Shown in pieces: positions 7,921-16,424 of a stretch of DNA of 54,956 bases; within the stretch, counting starts at the first letter, position 1, and each line of letters begins with the position of its first letter. The notes under the pieces are model-generated. The model was given only the letters and a program-made list of their open reading frames with translations. It did not search any database and was not told the origin of the DNA. This DNA is from Acidimicrobiia bacterium (GTDB taxonomy: Bacteria; Actinomycetota; Acidimicrobiia; Acidimicrobiales; Aldehydirespiratoraceae). The position numbers were made by a program, and so were the translations under genes. The stretch is taken from the NCBI GenBank assembly GCA_022828135.1, contig JAJEJB010000010.1, forward strand, positions 1 to 54,956, written 5' to 3'.

Positions 7921-8787
7921 ATGAGGGTCGGCATCGGGCTGCCCGTCACCACCAAGGGCACGGGCGGCGAGCTGCTGCTGGCCTGGGCCCGCCGGGCCGA
8001 GGAGGCCGGGTTCGATGTGCTCACGGCCATCGACCGGATCGTGTACCCCGGCTTCGAGTCGCTCACCGCCATGGCCGCGGCCGCAGCCGCCACCGACCGC
8101 GTCGGCCTGCGCACCAACGTGCTGCTCGCGCCGGTCCGCAGTGCGGTGATGGTGGCCAAGCAGGCCGCGTCGGTCGACCAGATCAGCGGCGGTCGCTTCA
8201 TGCTGGGGATCGGGGTGGGTCGCCGTACCGACGACTACGAGGCCACCGGCCGCAGCTTCGGCACCCGCGGCCGCCGCCTTGACGCCGACCTGGAGGCCAT
8301 GCAGGCCGAATGGCGCGGGCAGCCTGCTGAGGGCAGGGCCCGGCCGTCGACGCTGCCGCCGGCACGCGATGGCGCCGTCCCGATCTTCTTCGGGGGCGGC
8401 CTCGATGCGGCCATCCCCCGCATCGTGCGCCACGGCGTGGGTTGGAGCGTCTCGTCGCGGGGTCCGGCCGACACCCACGAGATGGCCGAGCAGGTGCGGG
8501 CCGCCTGGCGCGAGGCGGGCCGCGACGGCTCGCCCATCATCATGGTGATGCACTACTTCGCCCTGGGCGACGACTCCAATGTCGATTACCTGTTCGACTA
8601 CTACGGCTACCAGGGCGACCGGGCCCGCATGTTCGCCGAGGGCGCCTACCGGCGGGCCGCCGACGTGACCGCCGCGGTGCGGGACTTCGCAGCTGTCGGC
8701 GTCGACGAGTACACGTTCGTGCCCACCATGGCCGACCTCTCCCAGGTGGATCGCCTGGCCGATGCGGTGGCTGCGGCCGATGCCTGA
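7921..8787 (+). CDS. LLM-class flavin/F420-dependent oxidoreductase
   Basis: A 288-residue luciferase-like TIM-barrel oxidoreductase. Such enzymes use F420H2 or FMNH2 to reduce or mono-oxygenate organic substrates. Family signals are the start MRVGIGLPVT, AEEAGFDVLTAID, RVGLRTNVLLAPVRSAVMVAKQAASVDQISGGR and LGIGVGRRTDDYEATG. The ATG at 7921 follows GGGAGGGACT. The 3' end overlaps the amidohydrolase start by 8 bp, so the two are translated together. Cofactor preference (F420 or FMN) cannot be settled by eye. Confidence 0.88.
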   Translation: MRVGIGLPVTTKGTGGELLLAWARRAEEAGFDVLTAIDRIVYPGFESLTAMAAAAAATDRVGLRTNVLLAPVRSAVMVAKQAASVDQISGGRFMLGIGVGRRTDDYEATGRSFGTRGRRLDADLEAMQAEWRGQPAEGRARPSTLPPARDGAVPIFFGGGLDAAIPRIVRHGVGWSVSSRGPADTHEMAEQVRAAWREAGRDGSPIIMVMHYFALGDDSNVDYLFDYYGYQGDRARMFAEGAYRRAADVTAAVRDFAAVGVDEYTFVPTMADLSQVDRLADAVAAADA

Positions 8788-10219
8788 CCCGAACCCTCGT
8801 GGCACGGCGGCATCGCCCGCGGCTCGGCACGCCGACCTGATCGTCGAGGGCGCCTACGTCGTGACCCTCGACGATTCCCGCCCGGTGATCGTCGACGGAT
8901 CGGTCGCGGTGGCGGGCGACAGGATCGCGGCTGTGGGCTCCGCACGCGACGTTGACGCGTCGTTCCCGGAGGCCGTCGAGCGGATCGACGCCTCGGGATG
9001 CCTGGTGATGCCCGGGATGATCGACACCCACACCCACCTGTTCCAGGTCCTGGGCCGGAGTCTCGGCGACGGGCTGGAGCTGATGGCCTGGCTCCGCGAC
9101 TTCATGCTTCCGATGGCGGTGCACCTCACCCTCGACGACGTCGTGGCCGCGGTGCGGTTGAGCTCGTTGATGTCGGTGCTCGCCGGGACCACCGCCGTGG
9201 TCGACAACCACTACGCCCCCACCGACACGGCCACCACACTGGCCGTGGCCGGGGCGGTGGAGAGCGTCGGGCTCCGGGGCGCCATCGCCCGGGGCGTGTT
9301 CGGCAGCCGCGTCGAGGGCAGCGACCGCATGGGGGTCCCCGACGAGCTCCACGCCTTCAGCGCCTCGGAGGAGCTCCGGATCATGGACGAGTGCCTCCGG
9401 CAGCGCCCGCCCGGCTCCCGGGTGGAGGTCTGGCCCATGCCCGAGAACGTCGTCTACGTCGACCGGGACCTGATCGGGGCCTGCGCCGACCTGGCCGAGC
9501 AGCGCGACCTGCGCTGGCAGGCGCACTGCAGCGAGGCCCAGGAGGAGGTCGTGATCTTCACCGACGTGCACGGCGAGCGGCCCGTCGAGTGGCTGAGCCG
9601 GGCCGGTCTGCTCGGACCCCGGGCCACCCTGGCCCACGCCATCTGGCTCAACGACGACGAGGTGGCCGCCATGGGGGCGGCCCGTGCCTGCGCGCTGCAC
9701 CAGCCGGTGTGCAACCAGGTCATCTCGTCGGGCGTGATGCGGCTGCGCGAGCTCGTCGATGCGGGCGCCACCGTCGGTCTTGGCACCGACGGGCTGGCCG
9801 TCAGCGGTCAGAGCATCTTCGAGGCCATGAAGTCGGCCTACGGCCTCCATCGCCTCAGCCGCATGGATCCCACCTGGCCGCCCGCCGAGCAGCTGCTCGA
9901 CCTCGCGTGCCGGCATGGAGCCCGGGTACTGGGCAGGCCCGTGGGGGTCGTCTCCGAGGGCGCCCTGGCCGATCTGGTGGTGATCGACCTCCAGACGCCG
10001 AGATGGGTGCCCGCCCACCGGCCCGTCGCCATGCTCGCCCTGATCGGCCACGGCGCCGATGTCCGCGACGTGGTCGTGGACGGCGAGGTGGTCGTGCGCC
10101 GGGGCCGGTCCACCCTCGTCGACCAGGACGAGGTGATGGCCAAGGCTCGCGAGGCCGCCGAGCGGGTGGCCACCGCCGCGGGCCTGGAGCCTCTGCGGGC
10201 GGCTTGGATCGATCGGTAG
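8780..10219 (+). CDS. amidohydrolase, TRZ/ATZ/SAH-deaminase type
   Basis: A 479-residue metal-dependent hydrolase of the amidohydrolase superfamily, cytosolic deaminase branch (atrazine chlorohydrolase, guanine/SAH deaminase relatives). Metal and catalytic residues are all visible: HTH in GMIDTHTHLF, the histidine of WQAHCSEAQEE, the histidine of LAHAIWLNDDE, and the aspartate of LGTDGLAVSG. The composite beta-sandwich domain is formed by the N-terminal VEGAYVVTLDDSRPVIVDGSVAV and a C-terminal ADVRDVVVDGEVVVRRG. The ATG at 8780 overlaps the LLM stop. Substrates of this branch are ring amines, halogens or amides; pairing with a flavin oxidoreductase suggests a two-step attack on a heterocycle (inference). 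Confidence 0.9.
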   Translation: MPDPNPRGTAASPAARHADLIVEGAYVVTLDDSRPVIVDGSVAVAGDRIAAVGSARDVDASFPEAVERIDASGCLVMPGMIDTHTHLFQVLGRSLGDGLELMAWLRDFMLPMAVHLTLDDVVAAVRLSSLMSVLAGTTAVVDNHYAPTDTATTLAVAGAVESVGLRGAIARGVFGSRVEGSDRMGVPDELHAFSASEELRIMDECLRQRPPGSRVEVWPMPENVVYVDRDLIGACADLAEQRDLRWQAHCSEAQEEVVIFTDVHGERPVEWLSRAGLLGPRATLAHAIWLNDDEVAAMGAARACALHQPVCNQVISSGVMRLRELVDAGATVGLGTDGLAVSGQSIFEAMKSAYGLHRLSRMDPTWPPAEQLLDLACRHGARVLGRPVGVVSEGALADLVVIDLQTPRWVPAHRPVAMLALIGHGADVRDVVVDGEVVVRRGRSTLVDQDEVMAKAREAAERVATAAGLEPLRAAWIDR

Positions 10220-10273
10220 CAGGCCCGGCGCCCCGCGGTCGTGTTGGCCCCGAAAATGCGGTTGAATGGAGGC

Positions 10274-10882
10274 ATGAGGCTCCCTTCGTGGGCACGCGCC
10301 GTTCCGCTGATGCTGGTGGCGACGGCCGTCCTGGCCGCGGGGTGTGGGCGGTCGGGCTACGAGTACGTCGAGAACGACGACGAGACCGTCTTCCTCAAGA
10401 TCCCCGAGGAATGGCAGGTCGTGTCCGAGGGCAACGTGGACTTCGCCATCACACCGGACGGCAATTATCCGCAGATCCTCCCCGGTGAGGACGTACTTGC
10501 TTGGCGGGCCCAGTTCGCGGCTGCCCCCGACATCAACTCGTTCGAGTTCGTAGCCGGTTTCGTCGAGGTTCAGCCCGTGGACCGGCGGATGCGGTCGGAT
10601 CTGAATCTCGCTTCGTTCTTCCCGATTGACGCGACCAGCAGCGTCGGCGAGATCGAAGTTGTGCGCCACGATCTGGTCACGGTGGGCGATATCTCCGGAC
10701 ACCGGATCGCCTGGAAGCAAATCACTGCCGACGGCCAGGAGATCATGGGTGATCGGCTGGTGATGACCAACAGCCTCAACAGCGTGGTGTACACGGTCGG
10801 TCTGGGTTGCACTGTCGGCTGCTACAACGCCAACGTCGCGGAGATCGACGAGGTCATGCGCACGTTCACGGTGGAGGACTAG
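10274..10882 (+). CDS. putative lipoprotein of unknown function
   Basis: A 202-residue protein with an N-terminal Arg, a hydrophobic segment and the lipobox LAAGC (AVPLMLVATAVLAAGCGRSG), so it is probably exported and lipid-anchored. The mature part (EYVENDDETVFLKIPEEWQV, then a mostly beta/alpha region, ending VMRTFTVED) resembles the small PsbP/LpqN-like alpha-beta proteins common in actinobacteria, but no family can be assigned firmly. One cysteine pair (GLGCTVGCYN) near residue 180 may form a disulfide. The ATG at 10274 is preceded by TGGAGG. Confidence 0.75.
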   Translation: MRLPSWARAVPLMLVATAVLAAGCGRSGYEYVENDDETVFLKIPEEWQVVSEGNVDFAITPDGNYPQILPGEDVLAWRAQFAAAPDINSFEFVAGFVEVQPVDRRMRSDLNLASFFPIDATSSVGEIEVVRHDLVTVGDISGHRIAWKQITADGQEIMGDRLVMTNSLNSVVYTVGLGCTVGCYNANVAEIDEVMRTFTVED

Positions 10883-10928
10883 AGGCCGAGCGGATGGGAG
10901 CGAGTCATGGGGATTCTTGCAAGGCATG

Positions 10929-10979
10929 GAGCGAGGCCGTGGCCCGAGCGGCCCGTGAGCGAAGCGAACAAGAGCGGGA
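10929..10979 (-). repeat. dispersed intergenic repeat, copy C (inverted)
   Basis: Third copy of the repeat found at 3394 and 4312, here on the other strand. Read on the minus strand it gives CGCTCTTGTTCGCTTCGCTC, then GGGCCGCTCGGGCCACGGCC and TCGCTCC. It fills half of the 106-bp gap between the lipoprotein and FtsH-like genes. The CTATTGGCTCGGCC extension of copies A and B is absent. Confidence 0.65.
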
Positions 10980-10988
10980 TCTAGGGCC

Positions 10989-13505
10989 ATGAGGCTGTGG
11001 CGCAAGCGGGCCGGGTCGAGGCGGACGGCCGAGCCGGTGATGACTCTCGGCTCGACCACCTCCCGGCCTCGCGACGCCGATCGCAGGACCCGCCGGCGCC
11101 TCGATCCGTGGGACCGCTCCAAGTACCTGATCCTCGGCTCGGTGCTGTTCGTGTTCTTCTGGTGGCAGAAGCTCAACGCCAACCCGATCAAGTCGGTGGT
11201 CGACGGGTTCTGGGAGACCGTCGAGAAGCAGGCCTGGATCTGGATCCTGCTGGGTCTCGAGGTGTTGCGCCAGCTGCACTTCGTGGTGGCCGAGCACTGG
11301 TCGGGCTACTACCGGTTCTGGAAATTCAAGGTGTTCGGGCGGTTCGAGAACCGCCAGTCCCGCATGGATCCGTGGGTGAGGTTCCGGATCGGCCGGGTGC
11401 TGCGGATCCTGTTCTGGCTGCTGCTGCTCGGGGTGATCATCGGCCAGCTCACCGATCAGAACCCGGTGGCGGCCCTCATCGGCCTGCCCGGCCTGCTCAA
11501 CCGCGCGTTGCCGATGGCAGCCCGGCTGATCATCTATCCGCTGCTGCTGATCAGCCAGTTCGTGCTGCTGTTCTGGTTCCTGTCCCGCGGCGGCGTGCAG
11601 ACCTACTTCCCCGACGACATCGACACCCGCTTCGAAGACGTGTGGGGCCAGGACCCGGTGAAGGAGCGGGTCAGGGAGAACCTGATCTTCCTGGAGAACC
11701 CCGAGGCCATCGAGGAGGTCGGCGGCTACGCTCCCGGTGGCATCCTGCTGTACGGCCCGCCCGGCACCGGCAAGACGCTGCTGGCCGAGGCCGCCGCGGG
11801 CGAGACCGGCAAGCCCTTCGTGTTCGTGGAGCCCGGCGCGTTCATGAACATGTTCTTCGGGGTGGGCATCCTCAAGGTGAAGGGCCTGTTCCGCAAGCTG
11901 CGCAAGCTGGCCCTGCGCTACGGGGGCGTCGTGGCCTTCTTCGACGAGGCCGACGCGCTGGGCAACCGGGGCGGGGCGGTGGGCGGCGACGGCGGCGCTT
12001 TCCGCTCGGAGCGGTTCGCGGCGTTCCTGCACGACGCCACCGAGCCCGGATCGTCCTACCCGTACCTGTCGCCGGGCGCGCAGCGGGTTCTGCAGGAGGC
12101 TGCGCAGGGCGGCTACGACCGGGCCGGCTCGCTGGGCGCCTACGGCGGGGACCCGTGGACCGGTCCCCGGCGGGAGTCGATCATGATGATGGGCGGCGGC
12201 GGTGGCGGCATGGGAACGTTGCAGGCCCTGCTGGCCGAGCTGTCGGGCCTCAAGAAGCCCCGGGGGTTCTTCAACCGGATCGTGCGCAAGATGCTGGGGA
12301 TGCGGCCCAAGCCGCCCCCGAAGTACCGGATGCTGGTGATGATGGCCTCGAACCTGCCCGAGGCGCTGGACCCGGCCATGCTTCGGCCGGGCCGCATCGA
12401 CCGGATCTACAAGGTGGGCTACCCCACTCAGGAGGGCCGCAAGCGCACCTACGAGGGGTATTTGGACAAGGTCGACCATGTGCTCACCGACGACGACATC
12501 GAGAAGCTGGCCACCATCACGCCCTACGCCACCGGGGCCACCATCAAGGACATGGTCAACGAGGCGTTGATCACCGCTATCCGAGACGGCCGGCGGGTCA
12601 TCACCTGGGCCGACATGATCAAGGCCAAGCAGCTCAAGGAGCACGGTCTGGCCGACGACTTCGACTACGTGGAGCACGAGCGCCATGCTCTGGCCATCCA
12701 CGAGGCCTGCCATGCGGTGGCCCTGCACCGGGTGAGCCGGCACCGCATGATCGATCTGGCCACCATCGAGCGCCGGGGCCAGGTGGGCGGCTTCGTGTCG
12801 CACATCCCGCCCGAGGACCGCTTCACCCACTGGCGCTCGGAGTACGAGGCCGACCTGGAGGTGTCGCTGGCGTCGCTGGCCGGCGAGCGGATGTTCTTCG
12901 GCGACGACAACTCGTCGGGGGTGGGCGGCGATCTGCGCAATGCCACCCATCTGGCCGCCATGATGTCCGGCTACTGGGGCATGGGCGACACGCTGGCCAG
13001 CCACGCGGTGCAGCAGCAGTTCGGGATCGGCGGCGGGAAGCGCAAGGGCGACGACGATGATCCCGAGCGTGAGTTGCTGAGCAGCGCTCTCGGCGACCAG
13101 ATCGAGCAGCGCCTGGCCGACCGCTACGACGCGGCTCGGTGCCTGCTGGAGGCCCACCGGATCGAGGTGCTGGCGGTGGCCCACGCCCTGGAGACCCACA
13201 AGACCATCACCGGCGAGGACGTGAGCGCCATCGTCGACCGCGAGGTTGGGCCGTTCCTGGACGGCCGGGGCTACTACATGCCCGATGCGGTCGAGGCTCT
13301 CGAGGACTATCACGCCGCGGTGCTGGAGCTGCGCCGCACCGGCGGGATGCAGCTTCCGCCGCTGCCCAAGATCAGCGGCATAACCGGCCGCTTGGTCGAG
13401 ACGGTCGCCGTCCCCGCGGCCGTACCCGTCGGCGCCGGTGCCGCAGCCGGCTCCGAGTCCTCCAGCTCCAACGGCTCAGACGGCTCAGACGACCAGGACG
13501 ACTGA
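10989..13505 (+). CDS. FtsH-like membrane AAA zinc metalloprotease, atypical
   Basis: An 838-residue AAA+ protease related to FtsH, which extracts and degrades membrane and soluble proteins. The first ~200 residues are basic and carry about four hydrophobic segments (near 45-58, 84-100, 138-152, 176-197) instead of FtsH's two TMs with a periplasmic domain. Walker A is GPPGTGKT (256-263), pore loop MFFGVG (about 293), Walker B VVAFFDEAD (314-322), arginine fingers RPGRIDR (466-472). The zinc motif is HEACH (571-575), an intact HExxH, with the third ligand Asp648 in GGDLRNAT. Between Walker B and the arginine fingers there are ~146 residues, against roughly 60 in ordinary FtsH, including a Gly-rich loop. 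The C-terminus is a Ser/Asp-rich tail. Confidence 0.88.
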   Translation: MRLWRKRAGSRRTAEPVMTLGSTTSRPRDADRRTRRRLDPWDRSKYLILGSVLFVFFWWQKLNANPIKSVVDGFWETVEKQAWIWILLGLEVLRQLHFVVAEHWSGYYRFWKFKVFGRFENRQSRMDPWVRFRIGRVLRILFWLLLLGVIIGQLTDQNPVAALIGLPGLLNRALPMAARLIIYPLLLISQFVLLFWFLSRGGVQTYFPDDIDTRFEDVWGQDPVKERVRENLIFLENPEAIEEVGGYAPGGILLYGPPGTGKTLLAEAAAGETGKPFVFVEPGAFMNMFFGVGILKVKGLFRKLRKLALRYGGVVAFFDEADALGNRGGAVGGDGGAFRSERFAAFLHDATEPGSSYPYLSPGAQRVLQEAAQGGYDRAGSLGAYGGDPWTGPRRESIMMMGGGGGGMGTLQALLAELSGLKKPRGFFNRIVRKMLGMRPKPPPKYRMLVMMASNLPEALDPAMLRPGRIDRIYKVGYPTQEGRKRTYEGYLDKVDHVLTDDDIEKLATITPYATGATIKDMVNEALITAIRDGRRVITWADMIKAKQLKEHGLADDFDYVEHERHALAIHEACHAVALHRVSRHRMIDLATIERRGQVGGFVSHIPPEDRFTHWRSEYEADLEVSLASLAGERMFFGDDNSSGVGGDLRNATHLAAMMSGYWGMGDTLASHAVQQQFGIGGGKRKGDDDDPERELLSSALGDQIEQRLADRYDAARCLLEAHRIEVLAVAHALETHKTITGEDVSAIVDREVGPFLDGRGYYMPDAVEALEDYHAAVLELRRTGGMQLPPLPKISGITGRLVETVAVPAAVPVGAGAAAGSESSSSNGSDGSDDQDD

Positions 13506-13796
13506 CCCCCCACCCCTCAGCCGGGGCTTGCCGAGGACTTCTTCGCGACTGCTTGAATTCCTGGCCGGGAGGTCTCCGACGTGTCGTGCAACCACCTGGC
13601 GGTGCAGCGCTAGCTGAGCGTGAAGAGCGGCTCGTGTTGAGCGCTGCGGGGCCGGTTGGGCACCCGCCGGGGTGGTGCGGGCCCGGGCGCTGGCGGCTGG
13701 GTGGCTACCAGGGGCGCGGTACCGGTACGCCTAGGTGGTGGTGCGGGCCCGGCCCGGGAGGCTAGCCACCCGGACGCGCTTACGGTGGCCTGCGAA
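13506..13796. other. 291-bp intergenic region with short repeats
   Basis: No gene is supported here; convergent genes flank it. It holds a 16-bp direct repeat GGTGGTGCGGGCCCGG (13671-13686 and 13737-13752) and a 9-bp inverted repeat GGGTGGCTA / TAGCCACCC (13699-13707 and 13763-13771) that could fold into a terminator-like structure with a long loop. No tRNA-like fold was seen. Confidence 0.5.
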
Positions 13797-14204
13797 CTAC
13801 GGGACCAGGCGGACGCTTCGCGGCAAGGACAACTCGAATACTCCCTCAGGACCGCGCAGGATCAGTTCGCCATGCCGCAGGACGTCCAGGCCCACCAGCA
13901 TCTCAGCGCCCGCCACTTCGGCGTCATAGGCCAGGACGGGTATCGGATCGGGTGGATGATTGTCACGCCAGCCCACCTGAAGCATCAGGTAGTACAGGCC
14001 GCTTTCCCGCGATCCTGAGGCTGTGGCCACATCTTCGCGGCGCATAGGTTCGAGCAGCAGCCCGTCGACTACTGCTGCGCTGACACAGGTTCGCTCCGCG
14101 GCCGTATCGATGATTCCGGTGGTCCGGATCGGCTGCGGGATGATCCTGCCTTCTAAGCGGTACCGCTCGAGTTCGCTTGGTGGCAGCCGCACCTCCACCT
14201 CCAC
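13797..14204 (-). CDS. retropepsin-like aspartic protease family protein
   Basis: About 135 residues with features of single-domain retropepsin-like proteases: VEVEVRLPP, then GIIDTAAERTCVS in place of the family's IDTGA(S/T), and GAEMLVGLDVLRHGELIL, which matches the closing strand and helix (LLGxDxL). The Gly after Asp-Thr is replaced by Ala, so activity is uncertain. The GTG at 14204 is preceded by GGAGGGGG and was taken as the start, although the frame stays open upstream to 14435 and overlaps the gene at 14257-14529 in another frame. Small retropepsins of this kind are often paired with a short upstream protein, as here. Confidence 0.6.
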   Translation of the reverse strand: MEVEVRLPPSELERYRLEGRIIPQPIRTTGIIDTAAERTCVSAAVVDGLLLEPMRREDVATASGSRESGLYYLMLQVGWRDNHPPDPIPVLAYDAEVAGAEMLVGLDVLRHGELILRGPEGVFELSLPRSVRLVP

Positions 14205-14256
14205 GACCGGCCCCCTCCATCCGATCGTGCCCGCAATTCGCGCTGACGGCTTCGGG

Positions 14257-14529
14257 TCACCGTCGATTGACGGACACCGCCCAGGGGATGCTCGCCACCC
14301 GATCCTGCTCCGCGACCTCTTTGACCAGAAAGCGTCGTCCGACCGTGCTGCGAAAGCCCGCGTCGCACGCGTCGAACTCGTCATCGAAGCAGCCAACGAA
14401 GGCCGGGCGGCGGCGCCTATCGACCGGCTGCACAAACAACGCCCAGCGTCCTGCGTCTGTCTCCAGGAGTTCTGACTGACGCCTAGTGAAGGCAGCTTCG
14501 AGCCGGTCTAGGACGGGGTCGGGTGCCAT
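14257..14529 (-). CDS. small hypothetical protein paired with the retropepsin-like gene
   Basis: A 90-residue protein starting MAPDPVLDRLEAAFTRRQSE. The middle (GRWALFVQPVDRR, AFVGCFDDEFDACDAGFRS, GRRFLVKEVAEQD) has the look of a small beta-alpha-beta protein that often precedes bacterial retropepsins. Its stop lies 52 bp upstream of the chosen retropepsin start. On its strand CATAAT sits just before the ATG, so it may be leaderless. Alternatively the two ORFs are one gene split by a frameshift. Confidence 0.55.
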   Translation of the reverse strand: MAPDPVLDRLEAAFTRRQSELLETDAGRWALFVQPVDRRRRPAFVGCFDDEFDACDAGFRSTVGRRFLVKEVAEQDRVASIPWAVSVNRR

Positions 14530-14632
14530 GCCGCATTATGGCACGACGATAGGCGTACGCGGTGGAATATTTCAATAACTTTCGCTATATGCTGACGGGC
14601 AAGGCCTGCACCCTGGTCTAGGTTGGGTGGTG

Positions 14633-15193
14633 ATGCTGTCGGCGGAGGGCTCGGTGCAGGTGGCGGCCACCCCGCGGGAGGTGCTGGAGCTCGCCTGCGA
14701 TCTGCGGACCTACATGGCGCTCGACGGCAAGATCGTCAACGTTTACGAGAACCCGTCGATCGACTCGGACGGCAACGGCTTCGCGGTCATCCGGGGGTCG
14801 GTGCGGGGGATCCGCAGCCCCAAGCAGCGGCTGGCGGTGCGGCTCGACCGGTGGTGGTCGGTCAGCTTCGAGAGCGCCGGCCCCTGGCTGACCGACCGGC
14901 TGATGTGGTTCCGGGGAGGCTTCGTGGCCCAGCCGTCCCATGGCGGGTCGTGGGTCACGCACTCGTACCGCTTCCGGTTCAAGGGTCCGCTCGGCCCGCT
15001 GTTCGAGCGCTACCTGCGCGGCTGGCTGGACCGGGACGTCCATGACGAGCTCCAGCGGATCAAGGCCCACTTCGACCGGCGGGCCGCCGGACTGCCGCCG
15101 CTTGAGCTTCCCCACCGGCAACCCGCCCGCACCGACAGCCAACAGACCCGGGCCGGCACATGGAGGGACTTCATCGGCGGTGGCGGGGTGTAG
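14633..15193 (+). CDS. SRPBCC-like hydrophobic ligand-binding family protein
   Basis: A 186-residue protein with an SRPBCC/START-like helix-grip pattern: MLSAEGSVQVAATPREVLELACDL at the N-terminus, WWSVSFESAGPW and WVTHSYRFRFKGPLGPLFERYL, then a long C-terminal helix (WLDRDVHDELQRIKAHFDRR) and a polar tail. These proteins bind hydrophobic small molecules. GTG codons at 14627 and 14630 are alternative starts; no Shine-Dalgarno site precedes them, and TAGGTT at 14619 could be a -10 for a leaderless message. The upstream region is unusually AT-rich for this window. Confidence 0.65.
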   Translation: MLSAEGSVQVAATPREVLELACDLRTYMALDGKIVNVYENPSIDSDGNGFAVIRGSVRGIRSPKQRLAVRLDRWWSVSFESAGPWLTDRLMWFRGGFVAQPSHGGSWVTHSYRFRFKGPLGPLFERYLRGWLDRDVHDELQRIKAHFDRRAAGLPPLELPHRQPARTDSQQTRAGTWRDFIGGGGV

Positions 15194-15217
15194 CGGGCCA
15201 GTCGGGGCGGGTAGCGG

Positions 15218-16424
15218 TCAGGGGTTGGCTCCCATGCGGATCAGGCGCCGCCGGCCGGCGTCGGCGGCCAGGGCGGCCAGCAGGGCGCAGGCCGCGATCA
15301 TCAGGAACCCGGCCCTGTAGGAGACCCGGTCCACCAGCAGGCCGAAGGCGAACGGTCCCACTACGCCGCCGACGTTGAGCCCGCCGGAGGTCATGCCGGT
15401 GGCCGCGCCGGGCGAGTCCCGGTAGGCCCGCACCACGGTGTGCACGATCAGGCCGCTCCCAGGCCCAGCCCACCCCCAGCGCGAACATGGCGCCCACCGG
15501 CACCAGGACCTTCGCGCCGGTGGCCGCACCCAGATAGCCCAGCGTGCTCACGCCCAGCAGGACCGACACGAACTTGAGATGCCCGGTGTCGTAGTTGTCG
15601 GCGAGGTAGCCCCCCGCGGTCCTGGTGAGGATCACAAGGAGGCTGGCCGCGGCCAGGAGGTGCCCGGCCAGTCCCTCGTCGATCCCGGCGTCGGTGGCGG
15701 CCGACACGAAGAACGCGGCCATGGTGGTGGCTGCGGCCGAGCCCAGCGCGGCGGTCAGCATCAGCATGTTCAGCGGCCCGTAGTCGATCTCGCTCAGGCC
15801 CCGCGACGCGCCGGCGGTGCGCACCGCCCGGCCCGCCGCCGCCCCGTACGGCGGCGCCAGCCCGTATCCGACCAGCGGCACGACCAGCGCGATGGCGAAG
15901 GCCCAGCGCCATCCCAGGGTGAGGCCGATGGCGGGTACGGCCAGCCCGGCCAGGAACACCGACAGCGGCACGGCCGCGGCCTGGATGCCGAAGGCGAACC
16001 CGTGACGGTGCACCGGCACGCCCCGGGCCACCATGGTCTTGGTGCCGGGCCCGGCGACCGTCAGTCCGATGGCGCCCACGGCCAGGGCGGCCAGCAGGGC
16101 CCAGTAGGAGCGGGCGGCCACTGCGATGCCTCCCAGCGACACCACGCTGAGCGCGTTGGCGACTCGCAGCGATCGCTGCGGGCCGAGGCGGTCGGTGAGA
16201 GTCCCGGCGTGGGGGGAGGTCACCGCGGCCAGCAGGAAGAAGAAGGCCACCGCCGTTCCCAGGCCGGCCTCGCCGAAGCCCAGGTCGTCGCCCATCTGCA
16301 GCGCCAGCGCGCCCAGTCCGAAGGCGGGCAGCATGGCTGCCGTCTGCGACGACACCGACGAGATCAGCGAGACGACGGGCCGGGCCCGCTCCTCGCCGAG
16401 CCGGCCGACCGGCGGGGAGGTCAC
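15218..16424 (-). pseudogene. MFS transporter, frame disrupted near 15461
   Basis: A major facilitator superfamily permease of about 400 residues split by a one-base shift. The first frame (GTG at 16424) gives about 320 residues with helices such as ALLAALAVGAIGLTVAGPGTKTMVA, the loop motif GTLTDRLGPQRSLR, and FALGVGWAW; the match then continues in the next frame as GSGLIVHTVVRAYRDSPGAA through MTSGGLNVGGVVGPFAFGLL to the stop at 15218. One extra T at about 15461 (or two missing bases) accounts for it. Either the gene is newly inactivated or the assembly has an error here. The start overlaps the upstream LLM stop as GTGA, so the pair is one operon; the transporter may import that enzyme's substrate. 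Confidence 0.75.

Noticed and set aside
8540..11191. 883-codon open frame on the minus strand
   Set aside because: It runs antisense across the LLM gene, the amidohydrolase and the lipoprotein, all with clear family motifs; its translation is rich in R, G, H and P as expected for a GC-rich shadow frame.
12699..12713. HEACH as a broken FtsH zinc site
   Set aside because: The pattern HExxH is intact; only the Gly of HEAGH is replaced by Cys, and the third ligand Asp is present.
10905..13313. 802-codon open frame on the minus strand
   Set aside because: Antisense to the FtsH-like gene; low-complexity V/G/H/Q-rich translation and no recognisable domain.
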